Shown one piece after another: positions 22,404-35,080 of a DNA stretch of 64,000 bases (positions are counted from its first letter, which is position 1; each line of letters starts with the position of its first letter). Source of the DNA: Triglochin maritima (lineage: Eukaryota; Streptophyta; Magnoliopsida; Alismatales; Juncaginaceae); assembly GCA_963682175.1 (NCBI GenBank), contig CAVMKL010000054.1, positions 1 to 64,000 on the forward strand. The letters are read 5' to 3'. The notes beneath the pieces were generated by a model that made no database searches, was not told where the DNA came from, and was given only the letters and a program-made list of their open reading frames with translations. The translations under genes and the position numbers were made by a program.

Positions 22404-22778
22404 GTTAGTAGTGTCTCTCCGAATGCAGTCATTCTATCACGTCGCGCACCTTGCGACCATTCTCGCGCCACGGTCGTCCGATCAGGGAGTTCCAGCTCAC
22501 GTTTGAATTCTCGCGAAATCGCAACACGAAGATGCAACTTGGGCTTAAGATGAATGCAATATTTTTTTATTATTTACCATTGTATAGATATTGGTTTAAT
22601 AGAGTAGGTGAATGCTTGCGAAATCCACCTCGCACTCGCGTTGCGCTTGAGCTCATCGAGGGTTGTTGGCCCCTGCACCGTGTCGTGTCGCTGCAAAAAT
22701 GGTGGCAACACGAGGGCAGTCGTCGTAGTAGTAAAAAAGACGCGCGCGCCCTTAGTCCTCGTGCCTCTCGCGACAAAA

Positions 22779-22897
22779 GGAGTGCAACACGAGGACTTCC
22801 CAGGAGGTCACCCATCCTAGTACTACTCTCGCCCAAGCACGCTTAACTACGGAGTTCTGATGGGATCCGGTGCTTTAGTGCTGGTATGATCGCACCC
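22779..22897 (-). rRNA. 5S rRNA: 5S rRNA gene, copy 47
   Basis: Gene as copy 1; spacer T allele. Confidence 0.98.
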
Positions 22898-23272
22898 GTT
22901 AGTAGTGTCTCTCCGAATGCAGTCATTCTATCACGTCGCGCACCTTGCGACCATTCTCGCGCCACGGTCGTCCGATCAGGGAGTTCCAGCTCACGTTTGA
23001 ATTCTCGCGAAATCGCAACACGAAGATGCAACTTGGGCTTAAGATGAATGCAATATTTTTTTATTATTTACCATTGTATAGATATTGGTTTAATAGAGTA
23101 GGTGAATGCTTGCGAAATCCACCTCGCACTCGCGTTGCGCTTGAGCTCATCGAGGGTTGTTGGCCCCTGCACCGTGTCGTGTCGCTGCAAAAATGGTGGC
23201 AACACGAGGGCAGTCGTCGTAGTAGTAAAAAAGACGCGCGCGCCCTTAGTCCTCGTGCCTCTCGCGACAAAA

Positions 23273-23391
23273 GGAGTGCAACACGAGGACTTCCCAGGAG
23301 GTCACCCATCCTAGTACTACTCTCGCCCAAGCACGCTTAACTACGGAGTTCTGATGGGATCCGGTGCTTTAGTGCTGGTATGATCGCACCC
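23273..23391 (-). rRNA. 5S rRNA: 5S rRNA gene, copy 48
   Basis: Gene as copy 1; spacer T allele. Confidence 0.98.
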
Positions 23392-23766
23392 GTTAGTAGT
23401 GTCTCTCCGAATGCAGTCATTCTATCACGTCGCGCACCTTGCGACCATTCTCGCGCCACGGTCGTCCGATCAGGGAGTTCCAGCTCACGTTTGAATTCTC
23501 GCGAAATCGCAACACGAAGATGCAACTTGGGCTTAAGATGAATGCAATATTTTTTTATTATTTACCATTGTATAGATATTGGTTTAATAGAGTAGGTGAA
23601 TGCTTGCGAAATCCACCTCGCACTCGCGTTGCGCTTGAGCTCATCGAGGGTTGTTGGCCCCTGCACCGTGTCGTGTCGCTGCAAAAATGGTGGCAACACG
23701 AGGGCAGTCGTCGTAGTAGTAAAAAAGACGCGCGCGCCCTTAGTCCTCGTGCCTCTCGCGACAAAA

Positions 23767-23885
23767 GGAGTGCAACACGAGGACTTCCCAGGAGGTCACC
23801 CATCCTAGTACTACTCTCGCCCAAGCACGCTTAACTACGGAGTTCTGATGGGATCCGGTGCTTTAGTGCTGGTATGATCGCACCC
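23767..23885 (-). rRNA. 5S rRNA: 5S rRNA gene, copy 49
   Basis: Gene as copy 1; spacer T allele. Confidence 0.98.
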
Positions 23886-24260
23886 GTTAGTAGTGTCTCT
23901 CCGAATGCAGTCATTCTATCACGTCGCGCACCTTGCGACCATTCTCGCGCCACGGTCGTCCGATCAGGGAGTTCCAGCTCACGTTTGAATTCTCGCGAAA
24001 TCGCAACACGAAGATGCAACTTGGGCTTAAGATGAATGCAATATTTTTTTATTATTTACCATTGTATAGATATTGGTTTAATAGAGTAGGTGAATGCTTG
24101 CGAAATCCACCTCGCACTCGCGTTGCGCTTGAGCTCATCGAGGGTTGTTGGCCCCTGCACCGTGTCGTGTCGCTGCAAAAATGGTGGCAACACGAGGGCA
24201 GACGTCGTAGTAGTAAAAAAGACGCGCGCGCCTTTAGTCCTCGTGCCTCTCGCGACAAAA

Positions 24261-24379
24261 GGAGTGCAACACGAGGACTTCCCAGGAGGTCACCCATCCT
24301 AGTACTACTCTCGCCCAAGCACGCTTAACTACGGAGTTCTGATGGGATCCGGTGCTTTAGTGCTGGTATGATCGCACCC
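24261..24379 (-). rRNA. 5S rRNA: 5S rRNA gene, copy 50
   Basis: Gene as copy 1. Spacer A allele (24202) plus a private C-to-T at 24233 between the two first T-runs. Confidence 0.98.
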
Positions 24380-24754
24380 GTTAGTAGTGTCTCTCCGAAT
24401 GCAGTCATTCTATCACGTCGCGCACCTTGCGACCATTCTCGCGCCACGGTCGTCCGATCAGGGAGTTCCAGCTCACGTTTGAATTCTCGCGAAATCGCAA
24501 CACGAAGATGCAACTTGGGCTTAAGATGAATGCAATATTTTTTTATTATTTACCATTGTATAGATATTGGTTTAATAGAGTAGGTGAATGCTTGCGAAAT
24601 CCACCTCGCACTCGCGTTGCGCTTGAGCTCATCGAGGGTTGTTGGCCCCTGCACCGTGTCGTGTCGCTGCAAAAATGGTGGCAACACGAGGGCAGTCGTC
24701 GTAGTAGTAAAAAAGACGCGCGCGCCCTTAGTCCTCGTGCCTCTCGCGACAAAA

Positions 24755-24873
24755 GGAGTGCAACACGAGGACTTCCCAGGAGGTCACCCATCCTAGTACT
24801 ACTCTCGCCCAAGCACGCTTAACTACGGAGTTCTGATGGGATCCGGTGCTTTAGTGCTGGTATGATCGCACCC
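24755..24873 (-). rRNA. 5S rRNA: 5S rRNA gene, copy 51
   Basis: Gene as copy 1; spacer T allele. Confidence 0.98.
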
Positions 24874-25248
24874 GTTAGTAGTGTCTCTCCGAATGCAGTC
24901 ATTCTATCACGTCGCGCACCTTGCGACCATTCTCGCGCCACGGTCGTCCGATCAGGGAGTTCCAGCTCACGTTTGAATTCTCGCGAAATCGCAACACGAA
25001 GATGCAACTTGGGCTTAAGATGAATGCAATATTTTTTTATTATTTACCATTGTATAGATATTGGTTTAATAGAGTAGGTGAATGCTTGCGAAATCCACCT
25101 CGCACTCGCGTTGCGCTTGAGCTCATCGAGGGTTGTTGGCCCCTGCACCGTGTCGTGTCGCTGCAAAAATGGTGGCAACACGAGGGCAGTCGTCGTAGTA
25201 GTAAAAAAGACGCGCGCGCCCTTAGTCCTCGTGCCTCTCGCGACAAAA

Positions 25249-25367
25249 GGAGTGCAACACGAGGACTTCCCAGGAGGTCACCCATCCTAGTACTACTCTC
25301 GCCCAAGCACGCTTAACTACGGAGTTCTGATGGGATCCGGTGCTTTAGTGCTGGTATGATCGCACCC
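25249..25367 (-). rRNA. 5S rRNA: 5S rRNA gene, copy 52
   Basis: Gene as copy 1; spacer T allele. Confidence 0.98.
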
Positions 25368-25742
25368 GTTAGTAGTGTCTCTCCGAATGCAGTCATTCTA
25401 TCACGTCGCGCACCTTGCGACCATTCTCGCGCCACGGTCGTCCGATCAGGGAGTTCCAGCTCACGTTTGAATTCTCGCGAAATCGCAACACGAAGATGCA
25501 ACTTGGGCTTAAGATGAATGCAATATTTTTTTATTATTTACCATTGTATAGATATTGGTTTAATAGAGTAGGTGAATGCTTGCGAAATCCACCTCGCACT
25601 CGCGTTGCGCTTGAGCTCATCGAGGGTTGTTGGCCCCTGCACCGTGTCGTGTCGCTGCAAAAATGGTGGCAACACGAGGGCAGTCGTCGTAGTAGTAAAA
25701 AAGACGCGCGCGCCCTTAGTCCTCGTGCCTCTCGCGACAAAA

Positions 25743-25861
25743 GGAGTGCAACACGAGGACTTCCCAGGAGGTCACCCATCCTAGTACTACTCTCGCCCAA
25801 GCACGCTTAACTACGGAGTTCTGATGGGATCCGGTGCTTTAGTGCTGGTATGATGGCACCC
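25743..25861 (-). rRNA. 5S rRNA: 5S rRNA gene, copy 53
   Basis: G7C (25855), the only one between copies 40 and 63. Confidence 0.98.
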
Positions 25862-26236
25862 GTTAGTAGTGTCTCTCCGAATGCAGTCATTCTATCACGT
25901 CGCGCACCTTGCGACCATTCTCGCGCCACGGTCGTCCGATCAGGGAGTTCCAGCTCACGTTTGAATTCTCGCGAAATCGCAACACGAAGATGCAACTTGG
26001 GCTTAAGATGAATGCAATATTTTTTTATTATTTACCATTGTATAGATATTGGTTTAATAGAGTAGGTGAATGCTTGCGAAATCCACCTCGCACTCGCGTT
26101 GCGCTTGAGCTCATCGAGGGTTGTTGGCCCCTGCACCGTGTCGTGTCGCTGCAAAAATGGTGGCAACACGAGGGCAGTCGTCGTAGTAGTAAAAAAGACG
26201 CGCGCGCCCTTAGTCCTCGTGCCTCTCGCGACAAAA

Positions 26237-26355
26237 GGAGTGCAACACGAGGACTTCCCAGGAGGTCACCCATCCTAGTACTACTCTCGCCCAAGCACGC
26301 TTAACTACGGAGTTCTGATGGGATCCGGTGCTTTAGTGCTGGTATGATCGCACCC
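26237..26355 (-). rRNA. 5S rRNA: 5S rRNA gene, copy 54
   Basis: Gene as copy 1; spacer T allele. Confidence 0.98.
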
Positions 26356-26730
26356 GTTAGTAGTGTCTCTCCGAATGCAGTCATTCTATCACGTCGCGCA
26401 CCTTGCGACCATTCTCGCGCCACGGTCGTCCGATCAGGGAGTTCCAGCTCACGTTTGAATTCTCGCGAAATCGCAACACGAAGATGCAACTTGGGCTTAA
26501 GATGAATGCAATATTTTTTTATTATTTACCATTGTATAGATATTGGTTTAATAGAGTAGGTGAATGCTTGCGAAATCCACCTCGCACTCGCGTTGCGCTT
26601 GAGCTCATCGAGGGTTGTTGGCCCCTGCACCGTGTCGTGTCGCTGCAAAAATGGTGGCAACACGAGGGCAGTCGTCGTAGTAGTAAAAAAGACGCGCGCG
26701 CCCTTAGTCCTCGTGCCTCTCGCGACAAAA

Positions 26731-26849
26731 GGAGTGCAACACGAGGACTTCCCAGGAGGTCACCCATCCTAGTACTACTCTCGCCCAAGCACGCTTAACT
26801 ACGGAGTTCTGATGGGATCCGGTGCTTTAGTGCTGGTATGATCGCACCC
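26731..26849 (-). rRNA. 5S rRNA: 5S rRNA gene, copy 55
   Basis: Gene as copy 1; spacer T allele. Confidence 0.98.
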
Positions 26850-27224
26850 GTTAGTAGTGTCTCTCCGAATGCAGTCATTCTATCACGTCGCGCACCTTGC
26901 GACCATTCTCGCGCCACGGTCGTCCGATCAGGGAGTTCCAGCTCACGTTTGAATTCTCGCGAAATCGCAACACGAAGATGCAACTTGGGCTTAAGATGAA
27001 TGCAATATTTTTTTATTATTTACCATTGTATAGATATTGGTTTAATAGAGTAGGTGAATGCTTGCGAAATCCACCTCGCACTCGCGTTGCGCTTGAGCTC
27101 ATCGAGGGTTGTTGGCCCCTGCACCGTGTCGTGTCGCTGCAAAAATGGTGGCAACACGAGGGCAGTCGTCGTAGTAGTAAAAAAGACGCGCGCGCCCTTA
27201 GTCCTCGTGCCTCTCGCGACAAAA

Positions 27225-27343
27225 GGAGTGCAACACGAGGACTTCCCAGGAGGTCACCCATCCTAGTACTACTCTCGCCCAAGCACGCTTAACTACGGAG
27301 TTCTGATGGGATCCGGTGCTTTAGTGCTGGTATGATCGCACCC
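27225..27343 (-). rRNA. 5S rRNA: 5S rRNA gene, copy 56
   Basis: Gene as copy 1; spacer T allele. Confidence 0.98.
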
Positions 27344-27718
27344 GTTAGTAGTGTCTCTCCGAATGCAGTCATTCTATCACGTCGCGCACCTTGCGACCAT
27401 TCTCGCGCCACGGTCGTCCGATCAGGGAGTTCCAGCTCACGTTTGAATTCTCGCGAAATCGCAACACGAAGATGCAACTTGGGCTTAAGATGAATGCAAT
27501 ATTTTTTTATTATTTACCATTGTATAGATATTGGTTTAATAGAGTAGGTGAATGCTTGCGAAATCCACCTCGCACTCGCGTTGCGCTTGAGCTCATCGAG
27601 GGTTGTTGGCCCCTGCACCGTGTCGTGTCGCTGCAAAAATGGTGGCAACACGAGGGCAGACGTCGTAGTAGTAAAAAAGACGCGCGCGCCCTTAGTCCTC
27701 GTGCCTCTCGCGACAAAA

Positions 27719-27837
27719 GGAGTGCAACACGAGGACTTCCCAGGAGGTCACCCATCCTAGTACTACTCTCGCCCAAGCACGCTTAACTACGGAGTTCTGA
27801 TGGGATCCGGTGCTTTAGTGCTGGTATGATCGCACCC
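27719..27837 (-). rRNA. 5S rRNA: 5S rRNA gene, copy 57
   Basis: Gene as copy 1. Spacer A allele (27660). Confidence 0.98.
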
Positions 27838-28212
27838 GTTAGTAGTGTCTCTCCGAATGCAGTCATTCTATCACGTCGCGCACCTTGCGACCATTCTCGC
27901 GCCACGGTCGTCCGATCAGGGAGTTCCAGCTCACGTTTGAATTCTCGCGAAATCGCAACACGAAGATGCAACTTGGGCTTAAGATGAATGCAATATTTTT
28001 TTATTATTTACCATTGTATAGATATTGGTTTAATAGAGTAGGTGAATGCTTGCGAAATCCACCTCGCACTCGCGTTGCGCTTGAGCTCATCGAGGGTTGT
28101 TGGCCCCTGCACCGTGTCGTGTCGCTGCAAAAATGGTGGCAACACGAGGGCAGTCGTCGTAGTAGTAAAAAAGACGCGCGCGCCCTTAGTCCTCGTGCCT
28201 CTCGCGACAAAA

Positions 28213-28331
28213 GGAGTGCAACACGAGGACTTCCCAGGAGGTCACCCATCCTAGTACTACTCTCGCCCAAGCACGCTTAACTACGGAGTTCTGATGGGAT
28301 CCGGTGCTTTAGTGCTGGTATGATCGCACCC
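28213..28331 (-). rRNA. 5S rRNA: 5S rRNA gene, copy 58
   Basis: Gene as copy 1; spacer T allele. Confidence 0.98.
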
Positions 28332-28706
28332 GTTAGTAGTGTCTCTCCGAATGCAGTCATTCTATCACGTCGCGCACCTTGCGACCATTCTCGCGCCACG
28401 GTCGTCCGATCAGGGAGTTCCAGCTCACGTTTGAATTCTCGCGAAATCGCAACACGAAGATGCAACTTGGGCTTAAGATGAATGCAATATTTTTTTATTA
28501 TTTACCATTGTATAGATATTGGTTTAATAGAGTAGGTGAATGCTTGCGAAATCCACCTCGCACTCGCGTTGCGCTTGAGCTCATCGAGGGTTGTTGGCCC
28601 CTGCACCGTGTCGTGTCGCTGCAAAAATGGTGGCAACACGAGGGCAGTCGTCGTAGTAGTAAAAAAGACGCGCGCGCCCTTAGTCCTCGTGCCTCTCGCG
28701 ACAAAA

Positions 28707-28825
28707 GGAGTGCAACACGAGGACTTCCCAGGAGGTCACCCATCCTAGTACTACTCTCGCCCAAGCACGCTTAACTACGGAGTTCTGATGGGATCCGGTG
28801 CTTTAGTGCTGGTATGATCGCACCC
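28707..28825 (-). rRNA. 5S rRNA: 5S rRNA gene, copy 59
   Basis: Gene as copy 1; spacer T allele. Confidence 0.98.
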
Positions 28826-29200
28826 GTTAGTAGTGTCTCTCCGAATGCAGTCATTCTATCACGTCGCGCACCTTGCGACCATTCTCGCGCCACGGTCGTC
28901 CGATCAGGGAGTTCCAGCTCACGTTTGAATTCTCGCGAAATCGCAACACGAAGATGCAACTTGGGCTTAAGATGAATGCAATATTTTTTTATTATTTACC
29001 ATTGTATAGATATTGGTTTAATAGAGTAGGTGAATGCTTGCGAAATCCACCTCGCACTCGCGTTGCGCTTGAGCTCATCGAGGGTTGTTGGCCCCTGCAC
29101 CGTGTCGTGTCGCTGCAAAAATGGTGGCAACACGAGGGCAGTCGTCGTAGTAGTAAAAAAGACGCGCGCGCCCTTAGTCCTCGTGCCTCTCGCGACAAAA

Positions 29201-29319
29201 GGAGTGCAACACGAGGACTTCCCAAGAGGTCACCCATCCTAGTACTACTCTCGCCCAAGCACGCTTAACTACGGAGTTCTGATGGGATCCGGTGCTTTAG
29301 TGCTGGTATGATCGCACCC
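29201..29319 (-). rRNA. 5S rRNA: 5S rRNA gene, copy 60
   Basis: C95T (29225), inside box C of the internal promoter; shared with copies 61 and 77. Confidence 0.97.
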
Positions 29320-29694
29320 GTTAGTAGTGTCTCTCCGAATGCAGTCATTCTATCACGTCGCGCACCTTGCGACCATTCTCGCGCCACGGTCGTCCGATCA
29401 GGGAGTTCCAGCTCACGTTTGAATTCTCGCGAAATCGCAACACGAAGATGCAACTTGGGCTTAAGATGAATGCAATATTTTTTTATTATTTACCATTGTA
29501 TAGATATTGGTTTAATAGAGTAGGTGAATGCTTGCGAAATCCACCTCGCACTCGCGTTGCGCTTGAGCTCATCGAGGGTTGTTGGCCCCTGCACCGTGTC
29601 GTGTCGCTGCAAAAATGGTGGCAACACGAGGGCAGTCGTCGTAGTAGTAAAAAAGACGCGCGCGCCCTTAGTCCTCGTGCCTCTCGCGACAAAA

Positions 29695-29813
29695 GGAGTG
29701 CAACACGAGGACTTCCCAAGAGGTCACCCATCCTAGTACTACTCTCGCCCAAGCACGCTTAACTACGGAGTTCTGATGGGATCCGGTGCTTTAGTGCTGG
29801 TATGATCGCACCC
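29695..29813 (-). rRNA. 5S rRNA: 5S rRNA gene, copy 61
   Basis: C95T (29719), inside box C. Last gene before the gene-less unit; 702 bp separate it from copy 62. Confidence 0.97.
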
Positions 29814-30515
29814 GTTAGTAGTGTCTCTCCGAATGCAGTCATTCTATCACGTCGCGCACCTTGCGACCATTCTCGCGCCACGGTCGTCCGATCAGGGAGT
29901 TCCAGCTCACGTTTGAATTCTCGCGAAATCGCAACACGAAGATGCAACTTGGGCTTAAGATGAATGCAATATTTTTTTATTATTTACCATTGTATAGATA
30001 TTGGTTTAATAGAGTAGGTGAATGCTTGCGAAATCCACCTCGCACTCGCGTTGCGCTTGAGCTCATCGAGGGTTGTTGGCCCCTGCACCGTGTCGTGTCG
30101 CTGCAAAAATGGTGGCAACACGAGGGCAGTCGTCGTAGTAGTAAAAAAGACGCGCGCGCCCTTAGTCATTCTATCACGTCGCGCACCTTGCGACCATTCT
30201 CGCGCCACGGTCGTCCGATCAGGGAGTTCCAGCTCACGTTTGAATTCTCGCGAAATCGCAACACGAAGATGCAACTTGGGCTTAAGATGAATGCAATATT
30301 TTTTTATTATTTACCATTGTATAGATATTGGTTTAATAGAGTAGGTGAATGCTTGCGAAATCCACCTCGCACTCGCGTTGCGCTTGAGCTCATCGAGGGT
30401 TGTTGGCCCCTGCACCGTGTCGTGTCGCTGCAAAAATGGTGGCAACACGAGGGCAGACGTCGTAGTAGTAAAAAAGACGCGCGCGCCCTTAGTCCTCGTG
30501 CCTCTCGCGACAAAA
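29814..30515 (-). other. Gene-less 5S unit: fused spacers with a 167-bp deletion
   Basis: Two spacers are joined without a 5S gene between them. Plus-strand sequence runs normally to CCCTTAGTC and continues directly with ATTCTATCACG, which belongs upstream of the next gene. The junction is an AGTC (30164-30167) present at both ends of the lost segment (31-34 and 198-201 in the first unit). Lost: all 119 bp of one gene, its TTTT terminator, 17 bp beyond that, and 27 bp of upstream flank. The unit left is 327 bp. The spacer on the right carries the A allele (30457). The fusion creates a 240-codon plus-strand open frame (29861-30583) with two copies of the usual translation, which I regard as chance. 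Confidence 0.95.
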
Positions 30516-30634
30516 GGAGTGCAACACGAGGACTTCCCAGGAGGTCACCCATCCTAGTACTACTCTCGCCCAAGCACGCTTAACTACGGAGTTCTGATGG
30601 GATCCGGTGCTTTAGTGCTGGTATGATCGCACCC
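30516..30634 (-). rRNA. 5S rRNA: 5S rRNA gene, copy 62
   Basis: Gene as copy 1. Its downstream spacer carries the A allele (30457) and runs straight into the gene-less junction. Confidence 0.98.
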
Positions 30635-31009
30635 GTTAGTAGTGTCTCTCCGAATGCAGTCATTCTATCACGTCGCGCACCTTGCGACCATTCTCGCGCC
30701 ACGGTCGTCCGATCAGGGAGTTCCAGCTCACGTTTGAATTCTCGCGAAATCGCAACACGAAGATGCAACTTGGGCTTAAGATGAATGCAATATTTTTTTA
30801 TTATTTACCATTGTATAGATATTGGTTTAATAGAGTAGGTGAATGCTTGCGAAATCCACCTCGCACTCGCGTTGCGCTTGAGCTCATCGAGGGTTGTTGG
30901 CCCCTGCACCGTGTCGTGTCGCTGCAAAAATGGTGGCAACACGAGGGCAGTCGTCGTAGTAGTAAAAAAGACGCGCGCGCCCTTAGTCCTCGTGCCTCTC
31001 GCGACAAAA

Positions 31010-31128
31010 GGAGTGCAACACGAGGACTTCCCAGGAGGTCACCCATCCTAGTACTACTCTCGCCCAAGCACGCTTAACTACGGAGTTCTGATGGGATCCG
31101 GTGCTTTAGTGCTGGTATGATGGCACCC
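31010..31128 (-). rRNA. 5S rRNA: 5S rRNA gene, copy 63
   Basis: G7C (31122); from here rightwards G7C becomes frequent. Confidence 0.98.
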
Positions 31129-31503
31129 GTTAGTAGTGTCTCTCCGAATGCAGTCATTCTATCACGTCGCGCACCTTGCGACCATTCTCGCGCCACGGTC
31201 GTCCGATCAGGGAGTTCCAGCTCACGTTTGAATTCTCGCGAAATCGCAACACGAAGATGCAACTTGGGCTTAAGATGAATGCAATATTTTTTTATTATTT
31301 ACCATTGTATAGATATTGGTTTAATAGAGTAGGTGAATGCTTGCGAAATCCACCTCGCACTCGCGTTGCGCTTGAGCTCATCGAGGGTTGTTGGCCCCTG
31401 CACCGTGTCGTGTCGCTGCAAAAATGGTGGCAACACGAGGGCAGTCGTCGTAGTAGTAAAAAAGACGCGCGCGCCCTTAGTCCTCGTGCCTCTCGCGACA
31501 AAA

Positions 31504-31622
31504 GGAGTGCAACACGAGGACTTCCCAGGAGGTCACCCATCCTAGTACTACTCTCGCCCAAGCACGCTTAACTACGGAGTTCTGATGGGATCCGGTGCTT
31601 TAGTGCTGGTATGATCGCACCC
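31504..31622 (-). rRNA. 5S rRNA: 5S rRNA gene, copy 64
   Basis: Gene as copy 1; spacer T allele. Confidence 0.98.
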
Positions 31623-31997
31623 GTTAGTAGTGTCTCTCCGAATGCAGTCATTCTATCACGTCGCGCACCTTGCGACCATTCTCGCGCCACGGTCGTCCGA
31701 TCAGGGAGTTCCAGCTCACGTTTGAATTCTCGCGAAATCGCAACACGAAGATGCAACTTGGGCTTAAGATGAATGCAATATTTTTTTATTATTTACCATT
31801 GTATAGATATTGGTTTAATAGAGTAGGTGAATGCTTGCGAAATCCACCTCGCACTCGCGTTGCGCTTGAGCTCATCGAGGGTTGTTGGCCCCTGCACCGT
31901 GTCGTGTCGCTGCAAAAATGGTGGCAACACGAGGGCAGACGTCGTAGTAGTAAAAAAGACGCGCGCGCCCTTAGTCCTCGTGCCTCTCGCGACAAAA

Positions 31998-32116
31998 GGA
32001 GTGCAACACGAGGACTTCCCAGGAGGTCACCCATCCTAGTACTACTCTCGCCCAAGCACGCTTAACTACGGAGTTCTGATGGGATCCGGTGCTTTAGTGC
32101 TGGTATGATCGCACCC
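31998..32116 (-). rRNA. 5S rRNA: 5S rRNA gene, copy 65
   Basis: Gene as copy 1. Spacer A allele (31939). Confidence 0.98.
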
Positions 32117-32491
32117 GTTAGTAGTGTCTCTCCGAATGCAGTCATTCTATCACGTCGCGCACCTTGCGACCATTCTCGCGCCACGGTCGTCCGATCAGGG
32201 AGTTCCAGCTCACGTTTGAATTCTCGCGAAATCGCAACACGAAGATGCAACTTGGGCTTAAGATGAATGCAATATTTTTTTATTATTTACCATTGTATAG
32301 ATATTGGTTTAATAGAGTAGGTGAATGCTTGCGAAATCCACCTCGCACTCGCGTTGCGCTTGAGCTCATCGAGGGTTGTTGGCCCCTGCACCGTGTCGTG
32401 TCGCTGCAAAAATGGTGGCAACACGAGGGCAGTCGTCGTAGTAGTAAAAAAGACGCGCGCGCCCTTAGTCCTCGTGCCTCTCGCGACAAAA

Positions 32492-32610
32492 GGAGTGCAA
32501 CACGAGGACTTCCCAGGAGGTCACCCATCCTAGTACTACTCTCGCCCAAGCACGCTTAACTACAGAGTTCTGATGGGATCCGGTGCTTTAGTGCTGGTAT
32601 GATCGCACCC
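32492..32610 (-). rRNA. 5S rRNA: 5S rRNA gene, copy 66
   Basis: Private C47T (32564), a CG-to-TG change just before box A. Confidence 0.97.
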
Positions 32611-32985
32611 GTTAGTAGTGTCTCTCCGAATGCAGTCATTCTATCACGTCGCGCACCTTGCGACCATTCTCGCGCCACGGTCGTCCGATCAGGGAGTTCC
32701 AGCTCACGTTTGAATTCTCGCGAAATCGCAACACGAAGATGCAACTTGGGCTTAAGATGAATGCAATATTTTTTTATTATTTACCATTGTATAGATATTG
32801 GTTTAATAGAGTAGGTGAATGCTTGCGAAATCCACCTCGCACTCGCGTTGCGCTTGAGCTCATCGAGGGTTGTTGGCCCCTGCACCGTGTCGTGTCGCTG
32901 CAAAAATGGTGGCAACACGAGGGCAGTCGTCGTAGTAGTAAAAAAGACGCGCGCGCCCTTAGTCCTCGTGCCTCTCGCGACAAAA

Positions 32986-33104
32986 GGAGTGCAACACGAG
33001 GACTTCCCAGGAGGTCACCCATCCTAGTACTACTCTCGCCCAAGCACGCTTAACTACGGAGTTCTGATGGGATCCGGTGCTTTAGTGCTGGTATGATGGC
33101 ACCC
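32986..33104 (-). rRNA. 5S rRNA: 5S rRNA gene, copy 67
   Basis: G7C (33098); spacer T allele. Confidence 0.98.
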
Positions 33105-33479
33105 GTTAGTAGTGTCTCTCCGAATGCAGTCATTCTATCACGTCGCGCACCTTGCGACCATTCTCGCGCCACGGTCGTCCGATCAGGGAGTTCCAGCTCA
33201 CGTTTGAATTCTCGCGAAATCGCAACACGAAGATGCAACTTGGGCTTAAGATGAATGCAATATTTTTTTATTATTTACCATTGTATAGATATTGGTTTAA
33301 TAGAGTAGGTGAATGCTTGCGAAATCCACCTCGCACTCGCGTTGCGCTTGAGCTCATCGAGGGTTGTTGGCCCCTGCACCGTGTCGTGTCGCTGCAAAAA
33401 TGGTGGCAACACGAGGGCAGTCGTCGTAGTAGTAAAAAAGACGCGCGCGCCCTTAGTCCTCGTGCCTCTCGCGACAAAA

Positions 33480-33598
33480 GGAGTGCAACACGAGGACTTC
33501 CCAGGAGGTCACCCATCCTAGTACTACTCTCGCCCAAGCACGCTTAACTACGGAGTTCTGATGGGATCCGGTGCTTTAGTGCTGGTATGATCGCACCC
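33480..33598 (-). rRNA. 5S rRNA: 5S rRNA gene, copy 68
   Basis: Gene as copy 1; spacer T allele. Confidence 0.98.
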
Positions 33599-33973
33599 GT
33601 TAGTAGTGTCTCTCCGAATGCAGTCATTCTATCACGTCGCGCACCTTGCGACCATTCTCGCGCCACGGTCGTCCGATCAGGGAGTTCCAGCTCACGTTTG
33701 AATTCTCGCGAAATCGCAACACGAAGATGCAACTTGGGCTTAAGATGAATGCAATATTTTTTTATTATTTACCATTGTATAGATATTGGTTTAATAGAGT
33801 AGGTGAATGCTTGCGAAATCCACCTCGCACTCGCGTTGCGCTTGAGCTCATCGAGGGTTGTTGGCCCCTGCACCGTGTCGTGTCGCTGCAAAAATGGTGG
33901 CAACACGAGGGCAGTCGTCGTAGTAGTAAAAAAGACGCGCGCGCCCTTAGTCCTCGTGCCTCTCGCGACAAAA

Positions 33974-34092
33974 GGAGTGCAACACGAGGACTTCCCAGGA
34001 GGTCACCCATCCTAGTACTACTCTCGCCCAAGCACGCTTAACTACGGAGTTCTGATGGGATCCGGTGCTTTAGTGCTGGTATGATCGCACCC
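33974..34092 (-). rRNA. 5S rRNA: 5S rRNA gene, copy 69
   Basis: Gene as copy 1; spacer T allele. Confidence 0.98.
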
Positions 34093-34467
34093 GTTAGTAG
34101 TGTCTCTCCGAATGCAGTCATTCTATCACGTCGCGCACCTTGCGACCATTCTCGCGCCACGGTCGTCCGATCAGGGAGTTCCAGCTCACGTTTGAATTCT
34201 CGCGAAATCGCAACACGAAGATGCAACTTGGGCTTAAGATGAATGCAATATTTTTTTATTATTTACCATTGTATAGATATTGGTTTAATAGAGTAGGTGA
34301 ATGCTTGCGAAATCCACCTCGCACTCGCGTTGCGCTTGAGCTCATCGAGGGTTGTTGGCCCCTGCACCGTGTCGTGTCGCTGCAAAAATGGTGGCAACAC
34401 GAGGGCAGTCGTCGTAGTAGTAAAAAAGACGCGCGCGCCCTTAGTCCTCGTGCCTCTCGCGACAAAA

Positions 34468-34586
34468 GGAGTGCAACACGAGGACTTCCCAGGAGGTCAC
34501 CCATCCTAGTACTACTCTCGCCCAAGCACGCTTAACTACGGAGTTCTGATGGGATCCGGTGCTTTAGTGCTGGTATGATGGCACCC
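34468..34586 (-). rRNA. 5S rRNA: 5S rRNA gene, copy 70
   Basis: G7C (34580); spacer T allele. Confidence 0.98.
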
Positions 34587-34961
34587 GTTAGTAGTGTCTC
34601 TCCGAATGCAGTCATTCTATCACGTCGCGCACCTTGCGACCATTCTCGCGCCACGGTCGTCCGATCAGGGAGTTCCAGCTCACGTTTGAATTCTCGCGAA
34701 ATCGCAACACGAAGATGCAACTTGGGCTTAAGATGAATGCAATATTTTTTTATTATTTACCATTGTATAGATATTGGTTTAATAGAGTAGGTGAATGCTT
34801 GCGAAATCCACCTCGCACTCGCGTTGCGCTTGAGCTCATCGAGGGTTGTTGGCCCCTGCACCGTGTCGTGTCGCTGCAAAAATGGTGGCAACACGAGGGC
34901 AGTCGTCGTAGTAGTAAAAAAGACGCGCGCGCCCTTAGTCCTCGTGCCTCTCGCGACAAAA

Positions 34962-35080
34962 GGAGTGCAACACGAGGACTTCCCAGGAGGTCACCCATCC
35001 TAGTACTACTCTCGCCCAAGCACGCTTAACTACGGAGTTCTGATGGGATCCGGTGCTTTAGTGCTGGTATGATCGCACCC
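34962..35080 (-). rRNA. 5S rRNA: 5S rRNA gene, copy 71
   Basis: Gene as copy 1; spacer T allele. Confidence 0.98.
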
